From: Bacteroidales bacterium
Lineage (GTDB): Bacteria; Bacteroidota; Bacteroidia; Bacteroidales; P3
Length of the DNA stretch: 32,521 nt
NCBI GenBank assembly: GCA_017633985.1
Contig: JAGBOF010000026.1
Coordinates: 1 to 32,521, forward strand
Direction of reading: 5' to 3'
Shown: piece by piece, positions 32,481 through 32,521 of the stretch
How the letters are laid out: each line of letters opens with the position of its first letter
Position numbering within the stretch: position 1 is the stretch's first letter
Notes under the pieces: generated by a model
What the model saw: only the letters and a program-made list of their open reading frames with translations
What the model was told of the DNA's origin: nothing
Database searches by the model: none
Program-made: the position numbers and the translations under genes

Positions 32481-32521
32481 ATTTCTTAACAGGAGAAGTA
32501 CGGAGTATATTTGAATGTATA

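Overview
The window comes from a member of the Bacteroidota, most likely Bacteroidales. This rests on AT-rich DNA, Bacteroidota-type -7 promoter elements (TAnnTTTG) in front of many genes, a huge secreted protein with a type IX secretion (T9SS) C-terminal sorting domain, a Bacteroidota-type LptD, and the folP/cdaA, DUF1599/DoxX and amidase/MlaD gene pairs known from this phylum. No rRNA, tRNA, CRISPR array or transposase gene was found.

Left part (1-6535): the 5' portion of a secreted beta-propeller-like protein (minus strand, cut by the window edge); cdaA and folP (minus); divergently a DUF1599 protein, a DoxX-family membrane protein and a lone DppB/OppB-type ABC permease (plus). Middle (6536-17846): envelope and housekeeping genes. 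lptD (minus) stands back to back with an amidase-mlaD pair (plus), followed by mtnN, a small MerR regulator directly coupled to ddl, and an MsbA-like exporter coupled to an LTA-synthase-like membrane protein whose metal-binding site looks destroyed. Then a 2515-residue T9SS-exported multidomain surface protein (18362-25909) with its own terminator, a class III-like Fic protein (minus) and a small ferredoxin-like protein (plus).

Right part (27100-32240): an accessory cassette that I do not recognise as a described system. After a strong promoter and a long, foldable leader come a doubtful 65-residue ORF and five tightly spaced genes: a four-helix membrane coiled-coil protein, a GTPase-like P-loop protein (Walker A plus NKxD), two paralogous proteins with one membrane helix near the C terminus, and between those two a retropepsin-like aspartic protease predicted to be a lipoprotein. 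The layout suggests a cytoplasmic NTPase linked through membrane proteins to a periplasmic protease. The cassette lies between two identical 29-nt direct repeats, members of a palindromic repeat family found downstream of most plus-strand genes here.

The repeat family (motifs around ACGCCGTTTT and TTTACTGAAACGCCG) occurs at seven intergenic sites, always 3' of a plus-strand gene; several copies look like working intrinsic terminators. Two copies (4093-4143 and 6658-6708) are 51-nt inverted near-duplicates.
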